Assembly: GCA_031431125.1 (NCBI GenBank)
Contig: JANPCX010000046.1
Coordinates: 62,001-126,000 of the forward strand
Direction: 5' to 3'
DNA length: 64,000 nt
Origin: JANPCX01 sp031431125
Lineage (GTDB): Bacteria > Pseudomonadota > Gammaproteobacteria > Burkholderiales > Burkholderiaceae_C
Each line of letters starts with the position of its first letter. Positions within the stretch are counted from its first letter, which is position 1. The position numbers and the translations under genes were made by a program. Of the stretch, positions 41,687-49,386 are shown piece after piece. The notes beneath the pieces were generated by a model. That model searched no databases and had not been told where the DNA came from. It saw only the letters and a list, made by a program, of their open reading frames with translations.

Positions 41687-42523
41687 TCAGAAGATGCTTT
41701 CAGACACATAAATCACGTCATTGGACTGAACCATGTCCGTGAGCTGGGGAACACTTTGAACGACCCGGCCACCGTCTTGGGTGCGGTGCAAGCGCAAGCG
41801 CCGCTCTGAGCCGCGCGCCGTGGGACCACCCCCTTGCGCCAAGGCTTGCATGACCGTCATGCCGCGTTCGATGCGAAAGGCCCCGGGGCGCTGCACTTCA
41901 CCGTAGATGTAGTACATGGGAGCACGCGACACATACACCGTGTCGCCGCCTTGCATCACGATGTTGTCCTGCGACTGGCCTGCCAGGTAAATGAAAGGTA
42001 CATCCACCTGTTTGCGAAACGCTTGTCCGGCCCGGGTGCCGGTGATGATGGCCACATCATCACCGGTCGGTGTGGCGCCGCCCGCCATGGCCAGAACATC
42101 ACTCAGGCGGGTGTTGACGGTTTCCAGCGGAAATCGGCCTGGTTTGGCCACATGACCCAACACGGCCACCTGGCTGCCGCGAATTTGCAGCAACACGATA
42201 TTGACTTGAGGCTTTTGGATGTAGCCGCCTTTTTGCAGCGCGTCGGCAATTTTTTTCTCGCCCGCTGCAATCGACAAACCACCCAATTCAACTGCACCAA
42301 TCAGCGGAAATGAAATGGTGCCACTTTCGGACACCCGGGCTTCAATCGACAAGTCAGGGTTCTGAAAAACTTGAATCCTGACCGTGTCGCCTGCACCCAA
42401 GGTGTAGTCGTTTTTGCCGGGCGGCGGTGAGGCGGGTTGCGCAAAAAGGCCGGCACACCCAAGCAGCAGCATGCAAAACGCAAACCAGGGACGCTGACGG
42501 ATGCTGAACAAAGCAGGGTTCAT
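41687..42523 (-). CDS. epsE: EpsE, polysaccharide export outer-membrane protein
   Basis: 278 residues from ATG 42523 (the TTG at 42538 is only an extension). The signal sequence is PWFAFCMLLLGCAGLFA. The polysaccharide export (Wza N-terminal) domain follows: YTLGAGDTVRIQVFQNPDLS, then SLBB-type repeats at VAVLGHVAKPGRFPLETVN and YIYGEVQRPGAFRIERGMTV. It forms the outer-membrane exit for the EPS. The Cys in the signal could be a lipidation site, but the spacing is not a clean lipobox. Confidence 0.92.
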   Translation of the reverse strand: MNPALFSIRQRPWFAFCMLLLGCAGLFAQPASPPPGKNDYTLGAGDTVRIQVFQNPDLSIEARVSESGTISFPLIGAVELGGLSIAAGEKKIADALQKGGYIQKPQVNIVLLQIRGSQVAVLGHVAKPGRFPLETVNTRLSDVLAMAGGATPTGDDVAIITGTRAGQAFRKQVDVPFIYLAGQSQDNIVMQGGDTVYVSRAPMYYIYGEVQRPGAFRIERGMTVMQALAQGGGPTARGSERRLRLHRTQDGGRVVQSVPQLTDMVQSNDVIYVSESIF

Positions 42524-42579
42524 GGACGCGGGTTTCAATGGACTGGTTTGAAATGGACAGGGCGTGGTGGATGGCGCGC

Positions 42580-43530
42580 TTAACGCATGCCCGCCACGCC
42601 TTTTTCAATGGCGGTTTGGGGCGACGCGGTATCGGTCGACGCAGTCGGCTTGGTCGCGCCAGTGCTCAAAGCAGGATCGTTGGCTTTGGCGAAGTCACCC
42701 AGGTACGCAATCTTGGTGCTGTCGCGCAGCTGTTTGAGGTTGCTCGCCACGGCCTGCGCCATGCGCTGGTTGGCGAGGAACGCTTCGATGCGCGGGGCGG
42801 CGTCAAGCGCAGACAGTGGTGCCGACTGCGTGCTGACGATGCGAATCAAAGTCAGGGCTTGGCGGGAGGGCAGCACCACGCTCTGGCCGTCCTTGAGGGT
42901 GTGCATTTGCGCCAGCAAGTCCAGCGGAATTTGCTCGGCTGCACGTGTGGCGCCGCCCGCGTTGAACTTGATGTTTTGTGATTGCAACCAAGCCGACGCG
43001 TCCTCCACAGACCGTTCAGCAGCGGCAAAACGGCGCAGTTGAGTCTCCACGCCAGCGGCGGTCGGGACGATGACTTCCTGCACCGTGTAAATGCGGCGCT
43101 GGGCGAACAGCTCGGGATGGGCACCGTAGTACTGGTTGACTTCCTGCGGGCTGGGTTTGGGCTGGCCACTGGCCACTTGTTGCATATAAGCGCGCACCAG
43201 AATTTCTCGCCGTGCGGCCTCGATTTGGGTCACCACTTCCGGTGAGCGGTGCAGCTTGGCTGCGGTGGCCTGTTCGACGGCCAGCTCTTGGTCGATGAGT
43301 TTCTCCAGGATGCCTTGTTTTATTTTTTGCATCTCGTCCTGTGGTGCGTCTACGGCGTTCACGCTGCGCAGGACCTGGTTCACTTGGTGAACAGAAATTT
43401 CCTCGGAGCCCACTTTTGCGGCCACTTGAGTCGCATTGGGTTGGCTCGATTTGCTGCAGGCTGTCAATGCGACGACCAAGGCGGCCGCCGTGGCCAGGAC
43501 TAAACGAGGTGTTGTGCGGTTTGCTGTCAT
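42580..43530 (-). CDS. epsD: EpsD, peptidyl-prolyl cis-trans isomerase-like lipoprotein
   Basis: 316 residues from ATG 43530; the frame is open to 43830 upstream. The signal is LVLATAAALVVALTAC, with the lipobox Cys near residue 25. The family N-terminus with KVGSEEISVHQVNQVLRSV is followed by a helical SurA-like chaperone part and the YYGAHPELFAQRRIYTVQEV segment leading to a PPIase-like region. EpsD proteins occur only in XrtB-type EPS clusters and probably help fold EpsE or EpsL in the periplasm. Confidence 0.88.
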   Translation of the reverse strand: MTANRTTPRLVLATAAALVVALTACSKSSQPNATQVAAKVGSEEISVHQVNQVLRSVNAVDAPQDEMQKIKQGILEKLIDQELAVEQATAAKLHRSPEVVTQIEAARREILVRAYMQQVASGQPKPSPQEVNQYYGAHPELFAQRRIYTVQEVIVPTAAGVETQLRRFAAAERSVEDASAWLQSQNIKFNAGGATRAAEQIPLDLLAQMHTLKDGQSVVLPSRQALTLIRIVSTQSAPLSALDAAPRIEAFLANQRMAQAVASNLKQLRDSTKIAYLGDFAKANDPALSTGATKPTASTDTASPQTAIEKGVAGMR

Positions 43531-43574
43531 GGTGTGGGGTGTCTCAAATGCGGTGTGTGGTGTGGGCCAACGTC

Positions 43575-44780
43575 TCAGTAGCTCAGTTGTGCCGAAAACA
43601 GGCCCTGTGTGCTGCGAAAGTCCAGTCCCGACGTGTTGGAGGAGCGGCGCTGGTGCTGCAGTGACGCCGAGAGAAGCACTGGACGGGCCACACGCCATTC
43701 CAGCCCGAGCAGGGTCGCATTGGTTTTGTCCGATCGGTCGCTTGCGGCCAGGTTGGAGGGTTGCCCTCGGTAGTCGATGCTGGCCCAGTCCTGGCGAAAA
43801 CGCAGGGTGGTTCTTGGGCTGATCTTCCACACCGGACTGATGTAAACGCGCTGTGTTTGGCTGTAGTTGCTGTTCAAGGTTTGGTAGCTGGAGAGTTCTT
43901 GTGCCAAACCAATGGACAGCACAAGTTTGTCTGAAAAGCCCCAGTTCAAGCCGCCGCTGGCCACCACGCCGCTGTAGTCACGCTGCGCATAGTTGGGGTG
44001 CTCACGGTTGATGTAAGCCGCACGAATTTCGGCACTGCTTTTCCCACTGAACAACCAAGTCAACGCCACTTCATGGTCGTCTTGCGCAAAGCGGTTGTCG
44101 AACAGACCGTCGGACGGCACCACCCGATCCAGGTAACGACCGCCAGCGTGTTTGAAAACATAAGCCAAGGAACTGGTGGACGGAAACACATACCGAACTC
44201 CGGCTTTGGCGCTGTTGGAGCGGGTGTCGCTTTCGCCCACCAGCGGCAATTCATTGGACTGAGAAGCCCGCGCCACGCCGCCGAGCAGGCGCCACCGGCC
44301 ATCGAGTTCGTACTCGGCATCCAGGCGCGAATTGACATTGGTGCGCTGGTTGCGTTGGTTCACATTCTGAAAATCAGCGAAGCTGTTCAGTGTTTTGACG
44401 CGTTCGGTGCTGACGATGCCGGTCAAGCGTGGTGTCCAACTCCAGCGCCAGGCGGCGTTGTAGTTGGTGGCGGTGAAATCGAGGTAACTGAAGTGGCGGT
44501 AGTCGTAGTTCAGCAGGTTCAGTGACAGCTCGACTTGCTGCAGGCTGTAGTCCTTTTTGAAGCCCAAACCCACGGTCGCGATACCAATCCACTCGTCGCG
44601 CTCTGGGCGGCCTGTCTGGGCAACGGCATTCGCTGGCAAACGAAAGAGATTGCTGTCGTGCAACAGCGAGTAGCCGCCCGTGATCTTGAACGCGTCGCTT
44701 TCACCCAGCGCCATGGACGGCGACGTCCACAAGCACATCAGGACAGAGCTGGCACACATGATGACTCTGATGGGCCCCAT
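43575..44780 (-). CDS. epsL: EpsL, EPS-cluster outer-membrane beta-barrel protein
   Basis: 401 residues from ATG 44780. The signal peptide is VIMCASSVLMCLWTSPSMALG. The mature protein begins AFKITGGYSLLHDSNLFRLP, a hallmark of the EpsL/BBP2 family, and is built of many alternating strands ending in GLFSAQLSY with a C-terminal aromatic, as expected for outer-membrane barrels. It starts 2 nt after the sugar-transferase stop. Its function in EPS secretion is inferred from cluster position. Confidence 0.88.
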   Translation of the reverse strand: MGPIRVIMCASSVLMCLWTSPSMALGESDAFKITGGYSLLHDSNLFRLPANAVAQTGRPERDEWIGIATVGLGFKKDYSLQQVELSLNLLNYDYRHFSYLDFTATNYNAAWRWSWTPRLTGIVSTERVKTLNSFADFQNVNQRNQRTNVNSRLDAEYELDGRWRLLGGVARASQSNELPLVGESDTRSNSAKAGVRYVFPSTSSLAYVFKHAGGRYLDRVVPSDGLFDNRFAQDDHEVALTWLFSGKSSAEIRAAYINREHPNYAQRDYSGVVASGGLNWGFSDKLVLSIGLAQELSSYQTLNSNYSQTQRVYISPVWKISPRTTLRFRQDWASIDYRGQPSNLAASDRSDKTNATLLGLEWRVARPVLLSASLQHQRRSSNTSGLDFRSTQGLFSAQLSY

Positions 44781-44782
44781 GC

Positions 44783-46204
44783 TCAGTAGGCCGTCTGGTC
44801 TTTGAGCACCAGGCGAACGGTACGCAGAATGATGTAGACGTCCAAACGCAAAGACCAATTGCGCAGGTAGTCGAGGTCGTAGTCGATGCGGCCTTGCATT
44901 TTGTCCAGGGTTTCGGTCTCGCCGCGGTAGCCATTGACCTGCGCCCAGCCCGTGATGCCTGGCTTGACCTTGTGGCGCACCATGTAGCCTTTGATGAGCT
45001 TGCGATAGAGCTCGTTGTGTGACACCGCATGCGGCCGTGGCCCAACAATGCTCATGCGACCTTGCAGAACGTTCACGAACTGGGGCAGCTCGTCGAGCGA
45101 GGTGCGGCGAAGAAATGCACCCAGCGGTGTGATGCGGGCATCGTTCTTCTGGGCTTGTTTGATGACGCCGCCATCTTCTGTCACCGTCATGGAGCGGAAT
45201 TTGTAGACCAGAATTTCTTCACCATCGAGGCCATAACGGCGTTGCTTGAAGATCACCGGGCCGGGCGAGCTGCGTTTGACGGCGATGGCGATGGTCAGCA
45301 GCACGGGTGATATCAACAGCAAGATGAGCAGCGACAGCACGATGTCGCTGGCCCGCTTGATGGCGCCGTCTTGCCCCTTGAATGGGGACTCGCAAACGGA
45401 AATCACCGGCATGCCGCACACCGCACTTTGTTTGCCTTGAATGAGGTCGGTGACCAGCATGTCCGGTACAAAGTACACCGAGGCGGTGGTGTCTTTCAGT
45501 TCGTCCAAGATGTGCAGAATGCGGGGCTGCGACGCCATGGGCAGCGACAAATAAATCAACTGGATGTGCCGTGTTTTCACCAGGGCAGCGAGTTGATCCA
45601 ATTGCCCGTTGAGCAAATGGCGATGCTCGCTGTTCAAGCGATCGGGTGTGCGGCTATCGATGAAACCGGTCAGTTCGATGTGGGCGTAGCGCGATGCGCG
45701 AATTTTTTGGGCCAGCGCCAGTCCCTGCTCATTCATACCCACAATCACAGCCCGCTGTGGCGGCCCTTGCAGCTTGAGCAAATAGGGTGCCACGACACGC
45801 AACATCAGGTAAGCGCCCAACTCGCACAGCGGTGCGAGCCACAACCACGTGACGATGGCGTCATCGGAGAACTCGCGGTCGTAACGCGTGGCCCATCCGG
45901 TGATCAAGAGCAAGGCCGCCAACCAAACCCAACTGACGGCGATGTCCAGCATCACAGCCAGGAGCGATGCATGCAGCCGCGACTTTCCTGGAAAAGTCAG
46001 CGCGAATACCAACACCGACAGAATCAAATAGGGCGGTGTGATGGCGCCGTCGTACCACCATGCGCAAACCCACAGCGACAAGGCCAGCGCCACCGGGCCG
46101 ACCGAAGTTTCAAACAAGCTCAGCAGGTTGTCTTTGCCCAGGGCCGGCGCTTCTGCGCGTTTGACCAGTGGAATGGCCGACAGTGATGTGTTTGACTTCA
46201 ACAT
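44783..46204 (-). CDS. epsB: Undecaprenyl-phosphate sugar phosphotransferase (EpsB/WcaJ type)
   Basis: 473 residues from ATG 46204 (a GTG at 46207 also overlaps the regulator stop). Four N-terminal helices, a CoA-binding-like middle domain (RAVIVGMNEQGLALAQKI), helix IVLSLLILLLISPVLLTIAI, then the bacterial sugar transferase domain: SPGPVIFKQRRYGLDGEEI, YKFRSM, RTSLDELPQFVNVLQGRMS and GPRPH, and ITGWAQVNGYRG. It starts EPS synthesis by loading a hexose phosphate onto undecaprenyl phosphate. It is coupled to epsA by TGATG. Confidence 0.93.
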   Translation of the reverse strand: MLKSNTSLSAIPLVKRAEAPALGKDNLLSLFETSVGPVALALSLWVCAWWYDGAITPPYLILSVLVFALTFPGKSRLHASLLAVMLDIAVSWVWLAALLLITGWATRYDREFSDDAIVTWLWLAPLCELGAYLMLRVVAPYLLKLQGPPQRAVIVGMNEQGLALAQKIRASRYAHIELTGFIDSRTPDRLNSEHRHLLNGQLDQLAALVKTRHIQLIYLSLPMASQPRILHILDELKDTTASVYFVPDMLVTDLIQGKQSAVCGMPVISVCESPFKGQDGAIKRASDIVLSLLILLLISPVLLTIAIAVKRSSPGPVIFKQRRYGLDGEEILVYKFRSMTVTEDGGVIKQAQKNDARITPLGAFLRRTSLDELPQFVNVLQGRMSIVGPRPHAVSHNELYRKLIKGYMVRHKVKPGITGWAQVNGYRGETETLDKMQGRIDYDLDYLRNWSLRLDVYIILRTVRLVLKDQTAY

Positions 46205-47019
46205 CACACGTCCACCAACAAAGTGTTCAGTTTTCCTACCGCCTGGGCGCGGTTGGAGACGTCCAGTTTTTTGAAGATGCGCTGCAGGTGGTTCTTCACG
46301 GTGAACGCGCTGATGCCGAGAATCATGCCGATGTCGGGGTTGGTTTTACCCATGGCCACCCAACTGACGATCTCCGCCTCGCGGCTGGTCAGGCCCCATT
46401 GCTGAAGCGGCAAACTCTCGTGGACGGGCGGGGGCGGGGTGCTGGGTGTCAGCGGCGCCACCGGAAACGTTTGATTCGGTAGGTGTTCTACCTGACGCAG
46501 TGCAATGTCGATATAGGGCAGAACAGCGGCCATGGCACCACTGTCGTTGTCGCTGTAGGGGGATTCCATACCGAAGGCGATGTAGAGGCAGTCCACATTG
46601 CCACGCGCGTCGGTGATGCCGTGCACCATGGCACTGCGCATTTGCAGCAAGGATCGGCCCAGTGCGCAGGATTTGGTTTCACTGTTGAGCAAAAAGCCGT
46701 CGTGCCCCACATTGAGCACGAATGGTTTTCTGCCAAATTCAGACCATCGAAAGAACAGCCTTTTCAACATCGGCTGTACGGCCTGGGGCTGTGTGGTGTG
46801 AGAACGAACACCGGGCAGGGCAGACAGTACATCGTATTGAATTTGGCTGTCTGGAAAGTTGCCCCACGCTGCCACCAAGATGTGGTGCGGCAGGTAACGC
46901 TGAACATCGCCTTGCAGCCACAGCAGCAGGTCAAAATGGCTGCGCACTTCCGCAGACCGCATGACCACACGGTGGTAGTGCTGAATCTCAGCCGATGAGA
47001 GCGAAGGCAAGAAAGCCAT
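46204..47019 (-). CDS. epsA: EpsA, LuxR-type regulator of the XrtB/EPS cluster
   Basis: 271 residues from ATG 47019 (the frame is open to 47139). The N-terminal 200 residues form the XrtB-associated EpsA domain (HFDLLLWLQGDVQRYLPHHI, CLYIAFGME). The C-terminal LuxR/NarL helix-turn-helix is clear: GLTSREAEIVSWVAMGKTNP, ISAFTVKNHLQRIFKKLDVS, NRAQAVGKL. It is first in the cluster and probably activates the EPS genes, the PEP-CTERM gene, or both. No autoinducer pocket was recognised. Confidence 0.9.
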   Translation of the reverse strand: MAFLPSLSSAEIQHYHRVVMRSAEVRSHFDLLLWLQGDVQRYLPHHILVAAWGNFPDSQIQYDVLSALPGVRSHTTQPQAVQPMLKRLFFRWSEFGRKPFVLNVGHDGFLLNSETKSCALGRSLLQMRSAMVHGITDARGNVDCLYIAFGMESPYSDNDSGAMAAVLPYIDIALRQVEHLPNQTFPVAPLTPSTPPPPVHESLPLQQWGLTSREAEIVSWVAMGKTNPDIGMILGISAFTVKNHLQRIFKKLDVSNRAQAVGKLNTLLVDV

Positions 47020-47205
47020 GGGTGCCAATGTGTCCTGTTCAGAGTCAAATGCAGCTGTACTGACTGCACAAGGGCAGTGCGTTCTACTGAAATTTCTCGA
47101 TTGCTTACTGGCAAACTGATTCTTACTGCGCTGCACCATTTTTACAATGACAAAGCTGTATCAATGCTGAAGAAATGTGTAAGACGAGGTAGCGCAGCGC
47201 GAGAA

Positions 47206-47235
47206 AAAAAAGGGACTGCAAGCGCAATCCCTTTT
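47206..47235 (-). terminator. Rho-independent terminator after the PEP-CTERM gene
   Basis: On the minus strand AAAAAGGGA (47235-47227) pairs with TCCCTTTTT (47214-47206) around an 11-12-nt loop and is followed by further T residues to 47203. It ends transcription from the PEP-CTERM gene before epsA. It is nearly symmetrical and may work in both directions. Confidence 0.75.
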
Positions 47236-47280
47236 TCAGATGGGCTGACGCACTAAACGAACGGGCAGCTTTGTTCCCGC

Positions 47281-47817
47281 TTACTGTTGCGCGTTGTTTC
47301 TACGACGTGCAATGAAGCCCATCACACCCAGGCCTGCGAGCAACATGGCATAGGTTTCTGGCTCAGGCACCGCAGCGACGCTGATGGCACCGTTGTAGAG
47401 GCCACCTTGAGAACCCGTGGAAATGCCGGTCACGTTCAGGTAATAGGTGCCTGCAGCGCTGGCGCCATTGGTAAAGCTGATGCCGGTGGATGTGGCCACG
47501 CCGGACCTGACCATGCTGTCATCGCTGTTGAATAGCACACCGTCCGTGTTGCGGAACAAAGTGGCCGAGGTCAACATGGTGTTGAACAAACCGCCCACTG
47601 GAAAATTCAGTAAGCTAAAACCCGTGCCCAAAGCGGCTGGCAGGGTGAAGGTGAAGATGTCGCTGAATGGCCCGGCGGATGTGACCGCCGCGTTGAAGGA
47701 CAGGGGCGCGCCGGTAGAAACCGTGCCCAGGTTGTAGGTAGTGGCTTGGGCGTGAAACGCCGTGCCCCACAACAGCGCACAGGCGGCTGCGACCTTGGAG
47801 ACTGTCTTGAGTTGCAT
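47281..47817 (-). CDS. PEP-CTERM sorting-domain protein (FxDxF type)
   Basis: 178 residues. Signal peptide at the N-terminus (VAAACALLWGTAFHAQA). The mature protein has the motif FSDIFTFTLP, as in FxDxF-type PEP-CTERM proteins, and Ser/Thr/Gly-rich strands. The C-terminal sorting signal is complete: PEPETYAML, helix LAGLGVMGFIA, then RRRNN. The exosortase XrtB encoded in the adjacent cluster is the obvious processing enzyme. It is its own unit, with a terminator behind and a palindrome upstream. Confidence 0.92.
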   Translation of the reverse strand: MQLKTVSKVAAACALLWGTAFHAQATTYNLGTVSTGAPLSFNAAVTSAGPFSDIFTFTLPAALGTGFSLLNFPVGGLFNTMLTSATLFRNTDGVLFNSDDSMVRSGVATSTGISFTNGASAAGTYYLNVTGISTGSQGGLYNGAISVAAVPEPETYAMLLAGLGVMGFIARRRNNAQQ

Positions 47818-48140
47818 GCTGACTCCTCGAAAGTTGATGACGAGGTCATGCTAGGAGCTAGGGTTATCCCCTGTCGATAGTCCGTATGGACTACTGCGCC
47901 GACATGAGGTAGTCACAACCCACGTGATGCCCGGTAAACAAAGGCTAAGCGCCTGATTCGAAAGGATAAATCCCGCGCGTAACGGTTGCTTCAGAAGGTA
48001 GGAAACAACTTAGGAAACCTCTCGTTTCGTATCGGTGCGCTAACGCACAGACGCTCATTCGAAAGGCTGCCGCGCGTCGAGGCCTGTCCGTTGCTGGACC
48101 GGGTGAGAGCGGGCAGAGCCGCCGGTTGGCGGCTATCACC
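47818..48140. other. Intergenic region between the PEP-CTERM gene and dnaJ
   Basis: 323 bp without a supported gene. It holds the palindrome at 47878-47893, a small hairpin GTGCG/CGCAC at 48035-48048, and TTCGAAAGG twice (about 47957 and 48055). The part before 47900 is the promoter region of the PEP-CTERM gene. The remainder follows dnaJ and shows no clear terminator. Confidence 0.5.
47878..47893. promoter_or_regulatory. Palindrome upstream of the PEP-CTERM gene
   Basis: TAGTCCGTATGGACTA has perfect 6-bp arms and a 4-bp centre, 61-76 bp before the ATG on the minus strand. Size and symmetry fit a site for a LuxR/NarL-type activator such as EpsA, encoded close by. Binding is inference. Confidence 0.45.
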
Positions 48141-49295
48141 TCACTTAAACAAATCCTTCACCCTGTCCGACCAGGTTTTGCTCGTGGGCGAGTGTTTGCC
48201 GTCCCCTTTGCGGAAAGACTCGTCGAGTTCTTTCATTAACTTGCGCTGGTGCTCGGTGAGTTTGATCGGCGTTTCAACCTGAATGTGGCAGTACAAATCG
48301 CCAGGGTAACTAGAGCGCACGCCCTTGATGCCTTTGCCTTTGAGGCGGAACTGCTTGCCGTGCTGGGTGCCCTCGGGCAACTCGATTTCTGCCTTGCCGC
48401 CCAGAGTGGGCACTTCAATGCCGCCGCCCAAGGCCGCCGTGGTCATTGCGATCGGCACCGAGCAGTGCAGGTCGTCGCCGTCGCGCTCGAAAATCTCGTG
48501 CTGCTTGACGCGAATTTCAATGTAGAGGTCACCGGGCGGGCCGCCATTGGTGCCGGGCTCGCCGTTGCCCGCCGAGCGGATGCGCATGCCTTCACCAATG
48601 CCCGCTGGAATTTTGACTTCCAGGGTTTTGGTTTTTTTGATCTTGCCTTGGCCGTTGCAGGTGGTGCAGGGGTCGGGAATGATTTTTCCGGTGCCGTGGC
48701 AATGGGGGCAAGTTTGCTGGATGCTGAAAAAGCCTTGGCGTATGTGCACCGTGCCCGAGCCATTGCAGGTGGAGCAGACTTTGGGCGTGGTGCCGGGTTT
48801 GGCACCCGTGCCGTGGCAGGTGTCACAGGTTTCCCAGCTGGGAATGCGAATTTGTGTTTCTTTGCCGCCTGCCGCTTCTTCGAGCGTGATTTCCATGGCG
48901 TAAGACAGGTCGCTGCCGCGGTAAACCTGTTGGCCACCATTGGCCCCCCGCCGCTGGCCTTGGCCACCAAAGATGTCGCCAAAAATATCGCCAAAGGCTT
49001 CGGCGAAACCGCCCACGCCTTCGCCCGGGCCGCCAGGGCGGAATCCGCCGCCGCCCATGTTGGGGTCGACACCGGCATGGCCGTATTGGTCGTAGGCGGC
49101 GCGTTTTTGCGCGTCCGACAGCATCTCGTAGGCCTCTTTGCCCTCTTTGAATTTTTCTTCAGACTTCTTGGCATCCTCGCCCTGATGCCGATCCGGGTGG
49201 TGCTTCATGGCCAGCTTGCGGTAGGCCTTTTTAATGTCTTCCTCGGAGGCGTTTTTTGCAACGCCCAGAATTTCGTAATAGTCGCGCTTGGCCAT
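48141..49295 (-). CDS. dnaJ: Chaperone DnaJ (Hsp40)
   Basis: 384 residues, full length. The J-domain at 1-70 has the HPD motif at 33-35. A Gly-rich linker with GGGGFRPGG precedes the zinc-binding region with four Cys repeats: CDTCHGTG, CSTCNGSG, CPHCHGTG and CTTCNGQG. C-terminal substrate-binding domains follow. It stimulates DnaK ATPase and delivers unfolded proteins. AGGTGAG precedes ATG 49295. It is last of grpE-dnaK-dnaJ on the minus strand. Confidence 0.98.
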   Translation of the reverse strand: MAKRDYYEILGVAKNASEEDIKKAYRKLAMKHHPDRHQGEDAKKSEEKFKEGKEAYEMLSDAQKRAAYDQYGHAGVDPNMGGGGFRPGGPGEGVGGFAEAFGDIFGDIFGGQGQRRGANGGQQVYRGSDLSYAMEITLEEAAGGKETQIRIPSWETCDTCHGTGAKPGTTPKVCSTCNGSGTVHIRQGFFSIQQTCPHCHGTGKIIPDPCTTCNGQGKIKKTKTLEVKIPAGIGEGMRIRSAGNGEPGTNGGPPGDLYIEIRVKQHEIFERDGDDLHCSVPIAMTTAALGGGIEVPTLGGKAEIELPEGTQHGKQFRLKGKGIKGVRSSYPGDLYCHIQVETPIKLTEHQRKLMKELDESFRKGDGKHSPTSKTWSDRVKDLFK

Positions 49296-49386
49296 GAACT
49301 CACCTACAACATTGGAAACGAAGACGCCGCGGTGAAGGTTGAACCTTCATCGCGGCGCAGACGGCCAGGGTCTGGCCGCATCGAAT

